Assembly: GCF_024347095.1 (NCBI RefSeq)
Contig: NZ_AP024904.1
Location: forward strand, 434,001 to 498,000
From: Vibrio rhizosphaerae
Lineage (GTDB): Bacteria; Pseudomonadota; Gammaproteobacteria; Enterobacterales; Vibrionaceae
DNA: 64,000 nt
Direction of reading: 5' to 3'
The notes under the pieces were generated by a model, which saw only the letters and a list, made by a program, of their open reading frames with translations, did not search any database and was not told where the DNA came from. Position 1 is the first letter of the stretch. Every line of letters begins with the position of its first letter. Positions 36,790-45,590 of the stretch are shown in pieces. Position numbers and translations under genes: made by a program.

Positions 36790-37356
36790 TTATTTTTTAC
36801 GGGTATACTCGGCAATGATATACATTGACTGGCCGTTGGCTTTCCCTGAAACCAGCTTTGGATCGTCGCTCAGGCTGATACCACGGACAACCGTCCCTTG
36901 TTTAATGACCTGAGAAGAACCTTTAATCGGCAGATCTTTAATAATTGTGACGTCGTCACCTTTTTTCAGCTCAACACCGTTAACGTCGCGGGGTTTCTCA
37001 GCATCATCATCCATGCCGATCATTGCCCAGTTGGCCACTTCTTCTTCCAGATACATCATATCAAGCAGATCGTGCGCCCAGGCTTCTGACTCTGATAAAC
37101 GCTTCAGTTGGCGCCATGCGACGACCTGAACGGCTGGCGTTTGATTCCACATGCTGTCATTCAGACAACGCCAGTGGTTCGTATCGACCGTTTCCGGATT
37201 TTCAATTTGACTCTTACAGGTGTCACAGAGCATCACTGCATGATCAACTGTAATTTGTGTATGAGGTGCAACAACCAATGGTTGAAGCTGAGCGGTAGAT
37301 GAACAAAGTTCACATTTTGATTCACAACGTTCAAGCAGCGCTGATTCGGTTGCCAT
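36790..37356 (-). CDS. yjdM: YjdM/PhnA-like zinc-ribbon protein
   Basis: 188 residues. N-terminal zinc-binding pair CELC...CDTC (about residues 16 and 44) and a central helical stretch that E. coli YjdM lacks. The C-terminal PhnA domain is clear: DVNGVELKKGDDVTIIKDLPIKGSSQVIKQGTVVRGI. The old name alkylphosphonate-utilisation protein is historical; true function is unknown. The ATG at 37356 follows AGGAG; a 14-codon upstream frame is not needed. The DDVT codons contain a perfect matS site. Confidence 0.88.
   Translation of the reverse strand: MATESALLERCESKCELCSSTAQLQPLVVAPHTQITVDHAVMLCDTCKSQIENPETVDTNHWRCLNDSMWNQTPAVQVVAWRQLKRLSESEAWAHDLLDMMYLEEEVANWAMIGMDDDAEKPRDVNGVELKKGDDVTIIKDLPIKGSSQVIKQGTVVRGISLSDDPKLVSGKANGQSMYIIAEYTRKK
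36947..36959. other. matS site (MatP binding), perfect match
   Basis: GTGACGTCGTCAC fits GTGACRNYGTCAC. It lies inside the yjdM coding sequence, over conserved DDVT codons, so part of the match could be due to protein constraint. Confidence 0.65.
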
Positions 37357-37603
37357 ATGATGGGACTCCTGTAAAAAGAATAAGGGCGTATTATCCACTT
37401 CGTGGCAACAATTTAAAGTTTTTTATCCGCCAAGACGACATTTTAGCAACAATCAGCGCGGCTGATCAGCCCGATGAAATGAGCATTCAACGCTCACACA
37501 GATCAGTATAGTTTGCTGGTGCCGACTGTGTTTGTCATGATATTTTGTCAGTGGAGCATTTCGGCTCTGCCATTTTTATGATGTGATTTGTTAAAGGTAG
37601 ATT

Positions 37604-38026
37604 ATGCGTATCTGGAAAAGACCGATTGATCTTGATGTCTTGAATCAAAGTTCTGCGAACACCATGATGGAACATCTGAATATTGTGTATACGGAAGTGA
37701 CCGATTCAACAATTTCGGCAACGATGCCCGTTTGTTATTTTACCCATCAACCTTTAGGGATGTTACATGGTGGGGCCTCAGTTGTGCTGGCGGAAACATT
37801 AGGCTCCGTTGCTGCAAACTTTTGTGTCGCTGAAGATGCCTATTGTGTCGGACTGGATATCAATGCCAACCATGTTCGGGCGGTCAGAAGCGGAACCGTG
37901 ACAGGGGTTGCTCAGCCGATGCATCTCGGTGTATCGACGCAAGTATGGCAGATTAATATTCATGATGATCGGGATCGACTTGTGTGTACCAGCCGTCTCA
38001 CCATCGCTGTCAAAAAGAAAAAATAG
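37604..38026 (+). CDS. menI: Hotdog-fold acyl-CoA thioesterase (MenI/YdiI type)
   Basis: 140 residues. The catalytic stretch QPLGMLHGGASVVLAETLGSVAA contains the active-site Glu at about position 63, then VGLDINANHVRAVRSGTVTGVAQPMHLGVSTQVWQINI. Sequence order and length follow E. coli YdiI/MenI, which hydrolyses 1,4-dihydroxy-2-naphthoyl-CoA in menaquinone and demethylmenaquinone synthesis; EntH is a paralogue acting in enterobactin assembly. AAAGGTAGATT precedes the start. No other men genes are adjacent. Confidence 0.9.
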   Translation: MRIWKRPIDLDVLNQSSANTMMEHLNIVYTEVTDSTISATMPVCYFTHQPLGMLHGGASVVLAETLGSVAANFCVAEDAYCVGLDINANHVRAVRSGTVTGVAQPMHLGVSTQVWQINIHDDRDRLVCTSRLTIAVKKKK

Positions 38027-38115
38027 CAATAATATGCGGACGACATTTGCAGAAAAGGGAAAAATAGGAAATTATAGAGTCATGAATCATTTCATCGATT
38101 TCCCCCTTTATTCTT

Positions 38116-39807
38116 ATGAGTAGTCCAAGGTTACGTGTCCAGTTTGAAACTTTATTCGAACACTTTGAAGGTCAAAATACGGAAATCCGTCTGGAAGATG
38201 TGACGGATATACTGTTTTGTACGCGCCGTAATGCGCGTATTGTCTTGAATAAGATGGAAGAAGAAGGCTGGATCGAGTGGCATCCGGCTGCCGGCCGGGG
38301 CAAATTGTCACACCTGATTTTTAAACGTAGCCGTAGTGATGTCAGTGAGAATCTGGCCAGACGATATCTTGAAGAAGGGAAGTTTGGGCAGGCGCTATCC
38401 GTTCTCGACCAAAATGCCGACAAGCTGACACAGGTTATCCAAAGTTATCTTGGTGTCCAGCGTCAGCAGGGGCGCCAAGTGATTCGTCTGCCATATTATC
38501 GTCCGTTATCGATGCTCAATCCTCGTAAACCCATGCGCCGTTCTGAACAACATATTGCCCGGCAGGTTTTCAGTGGCCTTACCACCTTCGACGAGCATGA
38601 AACGTTACAACCAGATCTGGCGCATAGCTGGCAGAGTCTCTCTGCAGAGCACTGGCGGTTTTATCTGCGTCCCGGCGTTCGGTTCCATAATGGTCAGCTA
38701 CTGACGTCAGAATTGGTGGTTGACAGCCTTCGCGAATTACAGCACTTCAGATTGTTCCGTCATATTGAAGATGTCTCCTCGCCCGGAGACTGGGTGATTG
38801 ATATTCATCTGAATAAACCTGATTTGCATTTACCGATTTTATTGGCTGAAACGTGTGCAAGAATTGTGAGTCCCGACATTCAGCAAGAGAACGAGTTTGA
38901 TGTTATGCCGGTTGGTACCGGGCCATTCAAAGTTGTTATTAATGATGACAAACGACTGATTCTGCAAGCATTTGATAGCTATTTTGGCTATCGTCCGTTG
39001 TTAGATCAGATTGAAGTGTGTGTCATTGATGAGGCTGATTCTTCTCTGGTTTTCCCGACCTTGAATACACCGCTCAAAATGAGGCGTGGTGCGTCCCGCG
39101 AAGATGTCGATTTGGATCCGGGATGTATTTATCTGCAACTCAACCACAGAAACGGGATCGCCTGTGATGAGGTATGGGCTGAATATCTGAGTGGTAAATT
39201 AAGTGCCTTGAACCTGTTCAGTCTTTTCCCCGAAGAAACGGTGGTGGCATGGGGCATGTTACCGGCTCACGGGCTGAAGCCGGGTTGGTATCATCATCGT
39301 CCCAGTCGTCAGATGTTTATCCCGTCGATCACTCGTCCGGTTCGAATCGCTTATCACGCCAGACATCCGATGTTTCCCCATCTGGTTGATGTGATTCAGA
39401 CTTTATTGACGCAAGATGGGATTGAGGTTGAATTGATCAGGTATGAACATGCTGTGGATGTCAAACAAGAGATTGATATCTGGATCAAAGCGATGGGGAT
39501 CTCAAACCATCGTGATGACGCATTAGCGGGATGGCTTTTGGATTACTCTGATATCAGTGAAACCAGTCAGCCAGAAGATTTTGCCGGTTGGCAGCAGTTG
39601 ATTGATCACTGGCGCTCAGAGCCCGAGCAACCATTTCCAGCGAGAGAGATCGGCAAGTCTTTGATTGAAAAACATCAAATTGTGCCGCTATTTCATAGCT
39701 GGCTTGGTGTGAGCCATGATCAATGCGGCACATTGCAAAATGCGAAATGTAATGCGTTAGGGTGGTTCGATTTCTGTCGGGTGTGGGTTAAGCCCGAATT
39801 AGGTTGA
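38116..39807 (+). CDS. sgrR: SgrR-family transcriptional regulator
   Basis: 563 residues. N-terminal winged HTH (about 1-110: LRVQFETLFEHFEGQNTEIRLEDVTDILFCTRRNARIVLNKMEEEGWIEWHPAAGRGKLSHL), fused to a solute-binding protein family 5 domain (YYRPLSMLNPRKPMRRSEQHIARQVFSGLTTFDEHETLQPDLAHSWQSLSAEHWRFYLRPGVRFHNGQLL). E. coli SgrR activates the small RNA gene sgrS in glucose-phosphate stress; here I see no sgrS-like RNA or sugar exporter next door. Target genes are unknown. The ATG at 38116 lacks a clear ribosome site. Confidence 0.9.
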   Translation: MSSPRLRVQFETLFEHFEGQNTEIRLEDVTDILFCTRRNARIVLNKMEEEGWIEWHPAAGRGKLSHLIFKRSRSDVSENLARRYLEEGKFGQALSVLDQNADKLTQVIQSYLGVQRQQGRQVIRLPYYRPLSMLNPRKPMRRSEQHIARQVFSGLTTFDEHETLQPDLAHSWQSLSAEHWRFYLRPGVRFHNGQLLTSELVVDSLRELQHFRLFRHIEDVSSPGDWVIDIHLNKPDLHLPILLAETCARIVSPDIQQENEFDVMPVGTGPFKVVINDDKRLILQAFDSYFGYRPLLDQIEVCVIDEADSSLVFPTLNTPLKMRRGASREDVDLDPGCIYLQLNHRNGIACDEVWAEYLSGKLSALNLFSLFPEETVVAWGMLPAHGLKPGWYHHRPSRQMFIPSITRPVRIAYHARHPMFPHLVDVIQTLLTQDGIEVELIRYEHAVDVKQEIDIWIKAMGISNHRDDALAGWLLDYSDISETSQPEDFAGWQQLIDHWRSEPEQPFPAREIGKSLIEKHQIVPLFHSWLGVSHDQCGTLQNAKCNALGWFDFCRVWVKPELG

Positions 39808-39812
39808 GGATG

Positions 39813-39862
39813 ATGAGCGCATGAAATTGAGCGTTAGGTGCCATGATGGCGCTCATATTTTT
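39813..39862 (+). terminator. Possible terminator after sgrR
   Basis: ATGAGCGC at 39813-39820 is complementary to 39849-39856, with a 28-base loop and a following ATTTTTAC. The long loop makes this weak. Confidence 0.35.
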
Positions 39863-39994
39863 ACAGAAGCTTGGCGAATGAAAGCAGAAATGGTATTCAA
39901 TCCGCAATAGAATGATGATTCATATTGGATTGTTTTTTGTACCACGCTGACAAACTGACCGTTTAATCATATAAATAGCTTAAGGATACTTATT

Positions 39995-40885
39995 TTGCAT
40001 AGTCCTATCACACTAGAAGCACTTTACATTCTCGATGCGATCGAACGACGGGGCAGTTTTGCTGCAGCTGCACATGAGATGAATCGCGCACCAAGTTCCC
40101 TGAGTTATCAGATTCAAAAACTCGAGCAAGATCTCGATATCATTATTTTTGATCGTTCTGGCCATAAGGCTAACTTTACTGATGCCGGACGATTACTTCT
40201 GGAGCATGGGCGACGAATTCTCTCTGAAACCGATAAACTGGTCAATGATGCGACAGTTTTGGCTAATGGCTGGGAGCTGGATGTTACCTTGGCTTATGAT
40301 GGGATCGTGCCGGTGGATAATTTCTTTCCGCTGGTGGAAGCTCTCGGGAATGTCAGTAAAACCAGAGTCCGTCTTCAGGAAGAAATACTGGCGGGATGCT
40401 GGGAGTCACTGGCAACTGATCGGGCCGATCTCTTGATTTGTCCTCGTCTTGAAACGATGCCTCATGATGTCAAAGTTGAATCATTGGGATCGATGTCCAT
40501 GGTGTGGGTTGCTGCAACCGGTCATTATGTGCATAAACGCAGTGGTGCTTTTGATGAAAATGCGCGCCAGAAGTATCGAATTGTTGCGATTGCAGATACT
40601 GCCCGAGAGCAACCGCCTCTGAGCGTGAATATTTTGCAAAAACAGCCACGGCTGACCGTGACAAACTTCGCTGCGAAGTGTCAGGCACTGATATCGGGGT
40701 TGGGAATTGGGACACTGCCACAGCAGGTGGCACAACCGTTGATTGATGCGGGCAAGCTGCAAATGATTCATGGGACGGAAAAGAAAGACGCTGAGTTGGT
40801 GTTGGCTTGGCGTCGGAACAAAATGGGAGAGGCTAAATCCTGGTGTATCCAGTATTTGAAAAAGTATTGGAGTTTACGCAGTTGA
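39995..40885 (+). CDS. yhaJ: LysR-family regulator, YhaJ-like
   Basis: 296 residues. Starts with TTG, 8-9 bases after AAGGATA; this start is needed because the HTH begins at once: ITLEALYILDAIERRGSFAAAAHEMNRAPSSLSYQIQKLEQDLDIIIFDRSGHKANFTDAGRLLLEHG. Effector domain follows with KYRIVAIADTAREQPPLSVNILQKQPRLTVTNFAAKCQALISGLGIGTLP and WRRNKMGEAKSWCIQYL. The order of motifs matches E. coli YhaJ, which responds to aromatic compounds such as dinitrotoluene products. Target here unknown. Confidence 0.88.
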   Translation: MHSPITLEALYILDAIERRGSFAAAAHEMNRAPSSLSYQIQKLEQDLDIIIFDRSGHKANFTDAGRLLLEHGRRILSETDKLVNDATVLANGWELDVTLAYDGIVPVDNFFPLVEALGNVSKTRVRLQEEILAGCWESLATDRADLLICPRLETMPHDVKVESLGSMSMVWVAATGHYVHKRSGAFDENARQKYRIVAIADTAREQPPLSVNILQKQPRLTVTNFAAKCQALISGLGIGTLPQQVAQPLIDAGKLQMIHGTEKKDAELVLAWRRNKMGEAKSWCIQYLKKYWSLRS

Positions 40886-40914
40886 TGAGCTATGTGACGC
40901 GGTAACAAGCAAAA

Positions 40915-40945
40915 GAAACAGAGTCGTGAATTGCGACTCTGTTTT
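40915..40945. terminator. Terminator between yhaJ-like gene and pat
   Basis: Stem ACAGAGTCG (40918-40926) with its complement at 40934-40942, A-rich before and TTTT after. It can serve both convergent genes. Confidence 0.75.
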
Positions 40946-40958
40946 CGTCTGATGGTTA

Positions 40959-43655
40959 TCATCCTTGTGTTTGTGATAACTGCAATTGCATTTCTGCCGT
41001 TCCGTCTTCGAAGTCAACTTCGACCTGAAATCCAAGCTTCTGAGCCAGTGATAACATCCCTTGGTTACTGGGCATGGTGATCCCTGATATTTGTTGGGTA
41101 CCTTTGTTAGTACAATAGTCGATAATCTTCCTCATCAGAATTCGCCCCAGCCCCAGACCTTTTAAGTCAGAGCGGATTAAAATTGCAAATTCTGCATTGC
41201 TATTATCCGGTGTGATTAACGCGCGGGAGACGCCGATAATCTCATGTGAGGGGGTTGAACGAACGGCAACAAAGGCCATTTCCCGATCGTAATCAATCTG
41301 AGTCATGTTCGCTAAAGCTTCATGATTAAACTCACCGACTTCCGTAAAGAAGCGTTTATACAGATCTTCTTTGGAGACTTTACTGATAAAGTCTGCATGA
41401 TCGGGTTCATCTTCCGGCAAAATAGGACGAATCAAAATCGATTCCTGATTTTTTATCGCAAGTTGTTCTTCCAGCTCGGATGGGTAGGGACGAATGGCTA
41501 ACCGCTGCTGTGCATCACCATGATAAGGTTTGAGATGTAAGTCGGCATCCAGAATCGTAAATTGATGACCATTAGCCAGCAGGGGATGAATATCCAATTC
41601 ATGAACTTCAGGACACGTTTCTATGAGTTGTGAAAGTCTCACCAGAAACTGAGAAAGCCCCTCAATATCAATCGGCACCGGCAGTTTTTGCAGACGGATT
41701 TTATTGTTCTTGATTGCCTGAACGATTAAATACCTCGCCAGTGTCATATTCAACGGCGGCAGGGCGGCTTCTGCGTCTGTTGCTTCTTGCCATTCGGAGC
41801 CACCTTGTCCGAGTAGAATCACCGGGCCAAAGGTCTCGTCATGTTTGACTTTAATCCGCAGTTCTTCACCGCCAGCGAGTTTTGCCATGGCCTGCACGAC
41901 TAAACCATGAATCAGGGCTGCCGGATAAGACAGACTGACCCGGTCAAGGATCGCCTGTGAGGCACTTTCAACTTCGTGACGATTTCTGAGGTTGAGCATA
42001 ACGCCTTGAACATCAGATTTATGGGCAATATCCGGTGAGCGTAGTTTGACGGCAACCGGATAACCGATGGTCTCGGCAATATGGACGGCTTCACTGCTAT
42101 CTTGTGCCATCCAGGTCGGTAATACATCAAACTCAAAACAGGTTAGCAAGTCACCGATTTGGTGAGTATCGAGCAATGTCGCTTGCTGGTTTGCAAGACG
42201 AAGATGCTCTTGAATCCACTGTTGTGCCTTATGAATATTTTCCGGTGGAAGAAAATCGGCGGTGGTGGGGGTTTCCATCAGCTGTTTTTGATTTCGTCTG
42301 TACTCGACCATGTGCATGAATGCAATCACTGCACTTTCCGGCGTTCGGTAAGTCGGAATCCCGGCCTGATAGAACCGTTGTCGCGCAGCCTTGGCGGTGA
42401 GTTCCCCCGACCAGTTTGTCAGAATATTAAACTGGCGGCTGCGTGGATGTTGCTTCAAGGCATCAATCACTGCCTGAGCCGTCTGTTCTGATTCTGCAAC
42501 CGCTGAAGGACAATGCATCACTAAAATGGCATCGGCCACATCTGAATCTAACACGGCATTCAGTGCTGATACATAACGCTGATGACCCGCATCGCCGACC
42601 AGATCTATGGGGTTGGCATGTGACCAACTCGGCGGCAGACTCTGATTGAGTTTATGTATGATCGCTTCATCCAGCCGGGCAAGTTTTCCACCGCGCTCAA
42701 GTAAGGTATCAATGGCCATAATTGCCGGCCCACCACCGTTGGTGATAATTGCCAGTCGTTCTCCACGCAGCGGGAGTGGGTGAGTTAAGGTTTCAACTGC
42801 GGCAAATAGTTCATGTGTGTTATGAACGCGCAACATGCCGCTACGACGAATGGCAGAATCATAAATGATATCGAGTGTATCGATTCCACCGGTATGCGCT
42901 TTGGCGGCTTTCCTTCCTTCCTGTGTTCTGCCTCCTTTTAAGACCAGAATTCGCCGGTTTCGTGAAGCGGCCCGGGCCGCGGAGATAAATCGTCTGGCAT
43001 TCCGAATGGTATCGATATAAAGCAAAATAGCGTCAGTGTGACGATCGGTGCTGAGATGATCGAGCAGATCATTGAAATCAATATCGGATGCATTCCCCAG
43101 AGAGATAAAAGCAGAAAAGCCAATCTGTTTTTCATTGGCCCAGTCTAAAATGGTTGTACACACCGCAGCTGATTGAGAAATAAAGGCAATATTCCCTTTC
43201 AAAGCGGGGACCGGAGAAAAAGAGGCATTAAATGATATCCAAGGAAGGATGATGCCCAGACTATTTGGACCGACAATACGCATGTTCGCAGCCTTTGCGA
43301 TAGCGTGACATTGTTGTTGAATCTGGTGATCTTCTGGATCATTGGTATACATATCCGACGATAAAACCACCACATAAGCGACTTTTTTTTCAGCAAGCTG
43401 GTGGAAGAGCGAAATATTTCTTGAGGCGTGCGTACATAAAACCGCGATATCCGGTATGATAGGCAGCGAGTCGATTGTTTTGTAAGCCAGGACACCACAG
43501 ACAGATGTATAACGGGGAGTGACCGGCATGACTGTGCCATCAAAGTTACCGCTGAGCAGGTTCTTCATCACGACGTGACCAGCTCGTAGTGGGCGATTGG
43601 AGGCACCAATGACGGCAACCGATCTGGGTTTTAAAAAATGAGACAGGTTGTTCAT
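40959..43655 (-). CDS. pat: Protein lysine acetyltransferase Pat/PatZ (YfiQ)
   Basis: 898 residues. Residues about 1-700 resemble an NDP-forming acyl-CoA synthetase: CoA-binding SVAVIGASNRPLRAGHVVMKNLLSGNFDGTVMPVTPRY, IVGPNSLGIILP, FISQSAAVCTTILDWANEKQIGFSAFISLGNASDIDF, and an ATP-grasp part with GYPVAVKLRSPDIAHKSDVQGVMLNL. The C-terminal GNAT (about 740-898: ILIRPILPEDEPDHADFISKVSKEDLYKRFFTEVGEF, ILIRSDLKGLGLGRILMRKIIDYC) transfers acetyl to protein lysines. In enterobacteria the substrate set includes acetyl-CoA synthetase, whose activity it switches off. Confidence 0.93.
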   Translation of the reverse strand: MNNLSHFLKPRSVAVIGASNRPLRAGHVVMKNLLSGNFDGTVMPVTPRYTSVCGVLAYKTIDSLPIIPDIAVLCTHASRNISLFHQLAEKKVAYVVVLSSDMYTNDPEDHQIQQQCHAIAKAANMRIVGPNSLGIILPWISFNASFSPVPALKGNIAFISQSAAVCTTILDWANEKQIGFSAFISLGNASDIDFNDLLDHLSTDRHTDAILLYIDTIRNARRFISAARAASRNRRILVLKGGRTQEGRKAAKAHTGGIDTLDIIYDSAIRRSGMLRVHNTHELFAAVETLTHPLPLRGERLAIITNGGGPAIMAIDTLLERGGKLARLDEAIIHKLNQSLPPSWSHANPIDLVGDAGHQRYVSALNAVLDSDVADAILVMHCPSAVAESEQTAQAVIDALKQHPRSRQFNILTNWSGELTAKAARQRFYQAGIPTYRTPESAVIAFMHMVEYRRNQKQLMETPTTADFLPPENIHKAQQWIQEHLRLANQQATLLDTHQIGDLLTCFEFDVLPTWMAQDSSEAVHIAETIGYPVAVKLRSPDIAHKSDVQGVMLNLRNRHEVESASQAILDRVSLSYPAALIHGLVVQAMAKLAGGEELRIKVKHDETFGPVILLGQGGSEWQEATDAEAALPPLNMTLARYLIVQAIKNNKIRLQKLPVPIDIEGLSQFLVRLSQLIETCPEVHELDIHPLLANGHQFTILDADLHLKPYHGDAQQRLAIRPYPSELEEQLAIKNQESILIRPILPEDEPDHADFISKVSKEDLYKRFFTEVGEFNHEALANMTQIDYDREMAFVAVRSTPSHEIIGVSRALITPDNSNAEFAILIRSDLKGLGLGRILMRKIIDYCTNKGTQQISGITMPSNQGMLSLAQKLGFQVEVDFEDGTAEMQLQLSQTQG
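41482..41489 (+). other. KOPS-like octamer (FtsK orientation)
   Basis: GGGTAGGG matches GGGNAGGG on the plus strand and points to dif, 7.4 kb away. It is inside pat, read on the opposite strand. Confidence 0.4.
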
Positions 43656-43870
43656 TTTTATTTCTCACATCAGCAAGGATATCCGTCTGATTATACAATT
43701 GGATTGGTGGATACAGGTATATAGAAAGCAAAACTTGGATATTCGCTTAAAATTGTTTAATACTTTGTGTTTTATATCACATGTTATTCATTTGAATTTA
43801 TTACCTAAACTTGATTCTAGACTCGGCTATGGGCATGATTGATACACTCTTTATGAAAGGCACGAAAACT

Positions 43871-44437
43871 ATGGAAAAAAAAGTCATTCTCGGTTTGTCT
43901 ACGTTACTGTTGGCGGCATGCTCTTCTGGCACTTATGTAACGGACGTGACAACTGAAAGCTACCAGGAAGAATATCCCACGGCCAAAATACAGCAGCCGG
44001 TGGTTTCTCAGCAGGGAACAACCGCTGATGGTGTGACAGAAATGAATGTGGTGCGGACGACTGAGAAACCGGCGACATCACAAAAAATGTCTCAACCGAG
44101 TCAGACTGCTGTGACCATTACACCACCAACGGCAAAACAGGTGGCAATGAATCCACGTTTTGGTTATACCATTCAGGTCGTTGCGGTTGGTAGTCAAAGC
44201 AAAGTGGATCGATTCTCCAGTAAGCTCCCTAAGAATGGTCAGCCTATCTGGGAAAACTACAAGGTTGTCAATGGGACGAAGTGGTATACCGTTTTATATG
44301 GTGACTTTGCAACGCGAGCGAAAGCGCATCAGGCGATTCAAATGTTGCCAGCCGAGTTTCGTCAACTCAAACCTTTCGTGAAAAGTATTGACGCTATTAA
44401 AAACTCGGAGTATCCGACTTTAAACAAGCTGAATTAA
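43871..44437 (+). CDS. Lipoprotein with C-terminal SPOR domain
   Basis: 188 residues. The start MEKKVILGLSTLLLAACSSG is a lipoprotein signal with lipobox LLAAC; the Cys is residue 17. Ser after the Cys favours export to the outer membrane. A Thr/Gln/Pro-rich linker (about 25-100) leads to a SPOR domain (FGYTIQVVAVGSQSKVDRFSSKLPKNGQPIWENYKVVNGTKWYTVLYGDFATRAKAHQAIQMLP), which binds glycan strands lacking stem peptides at division septa. The 20 codons before 43871 are open but a signal would not begin there. Confidence 0.9.
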   Translation: MEKKVILGLSTLLLAACSSGTYVTDVTTESYQEEYPTAKIQQPVVSQQGTTADGVTEMNVVRTTEKPATSQKMSQPSQTAVTITPPTAKQVAMNPRFGYTIQVVAVGSQSKVDRFSSKLPKNGQPIWENYKVVNGTKWYTVLYGDFATRAKAHQAIQMLPAEFRQLKPFVKSIDAIKNSEYPTLNKLN

Positions 44438-44439
44438 GT

Positions 44440-44466
44440 AAAAAAGGGCCTTGGGCCCTTTTTTTG
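44440..44466 (+). terminator. Rho-independent terminator after the SPOR lipoprotein
   Basis: Stem AAGGGCC (44444-44450) and complement at 44454-44460, loop TTG, with flanking A and T runs. Confidence 0.9.
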
Positions 44467-44573
44467 TGTAGATAGTGAACGATTAGCTGCTGAGAGAAAA
44501 ATTAAGGCTACAACTTTATCGGGAATTATCTATGATAGAGGCGGTTTAAACTGAAAGGATGTATGGAAGAATA

Positions 44574-45590
44574 ATGGGCCGTATCAATATATTATTACTT
44601 TGTGGTGGTGGTTCATCCGAACATGAAGTGTCATTGGTTTCTGCGAATTATGTGCAGGAACAACTCCAAGCTAATCCTCACTTTCATGTTGTACGTATTG
44701 AAATGAAACGTGACGGATGGTTTACCGAGGACGGTCATCTGGCATATTTAGATACCAATACTGCAACGTTGAATACCGATGTTAGCTGTCAGAACATTGA
44801 TTTTGTGGTGCCATGCATTCACGGTTATCCGGGGGAGACCGGCGATATTCAATCCATGCTTGAACTCGCTGCAATTCCATATCTGGGATGTGGCCCGGAA
44901 GCGAGTTCCAATAGTTTTAATAAGATTACATCTAAGCTTTGGTACGATGCGCTCGGTGTTCCGAATACCCCTTATTTATTCTTATCTGAATTGACGGATC
45001 AGACGATTGCACAATGTGAAGAAGCATTTCACCGTTGGGGGGCTTTATTTGTCAAAGCAGCTCGGCAAGGTTCTTCCGTTGGATGTTACAAGGTCACTGA
45101 TTTATCACAATTGCATCAGTCAATTGCCTCTGCATTTCAGTTTTCTGAACAGGTTCTTGTTGAGAAAGCCGTAAAACCGAGAGAGTTAGAAGTTGCGGCT
45201 TATGAAATCGGCGGAGAACTTCATATTTCGGCACCGGGTGAGGTGATTGCGCCAGCCGATGCTTTTTACACCTATGAAGAGAAATATAGTCAAACCAGCC
45301 ACTCTTATACGAAGGTCGAGGCTGAAGGTCTCAGCGCTGAACAGCTTGCCTCTATTCGGGAATACAGTGAAAAAGTGTTCCGTCATATGAAACTGAGACA
45401 TCTTGCCCGTGTTGATTTTTTCTTAACGCCGGACGGACAAGTTTATCTGAACGAAGTCAATACATTCCCGGGAATGACACCCATCTCGATGTTCCCTAAG
45501 ATGTTAGAAAACAATGGTCACACCATGGCAGATTTTTTAACGGACTGTATTGAGCGCTCATTGGCAAAAGTTACGGCTTCCAAGGCTTGA
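44574..45590 (+). CDS. ddl: D-alanine--D-alanine ligase
   Basis: About 338 residues. Joins two D-alanines for peptidoglycan precursors using ATP. ATP-grasp signs: CGGGSSEHEVSLVSANYV (with the Ser that positions substrate), VVPCIHGYPGETGDIQSMLELAAIPYLGCGPEASSNSFNKITSKLWYDALGVPNTPY, VKAARQGSSVGCYKV, EEKYSQTSHSY omega loop and VDFFLTPDGQVYLNEVNTFPGMTPISMFPKM with metal ligands. An ATG at 44559 is in frame, but GGAAGA precedes the ATG at 44574. It stands apart from the division/cell-wall cluster, so it is the DdlA-type second copy. The 3' end overlaps the recombinase by 20 bp. Confidence 0.95.
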   Translation: MGRINILLLCGGGSSEHEVSLVSANYVQEQLQANPHFHVVRIEMKRDGWFTEDGHLAYLDTNTATLNTDVSCQNIDFVVPCIHGYPGETGDIQSMLELAAIPYLGCGPEASSNSFNKITSKLWYDALGVPNTPYLFLSELTDQTIAQCEEAFHRWGALFVKAARQGSSVGCYKVTDLSQLHQSIASAFQFSEQVLVEKAVKPRELEVAAYEIGGELHISAPGEVIAPADAFYTYEEKYSQTSHSYTKVEAEGLSAEQLASIREYSEKVFRHMKLRHLARVDFFLTPDGQVYLNEVNTFPGMTPISMFPKMLENNGHTMADFLTDCIERSLAKVTASKA

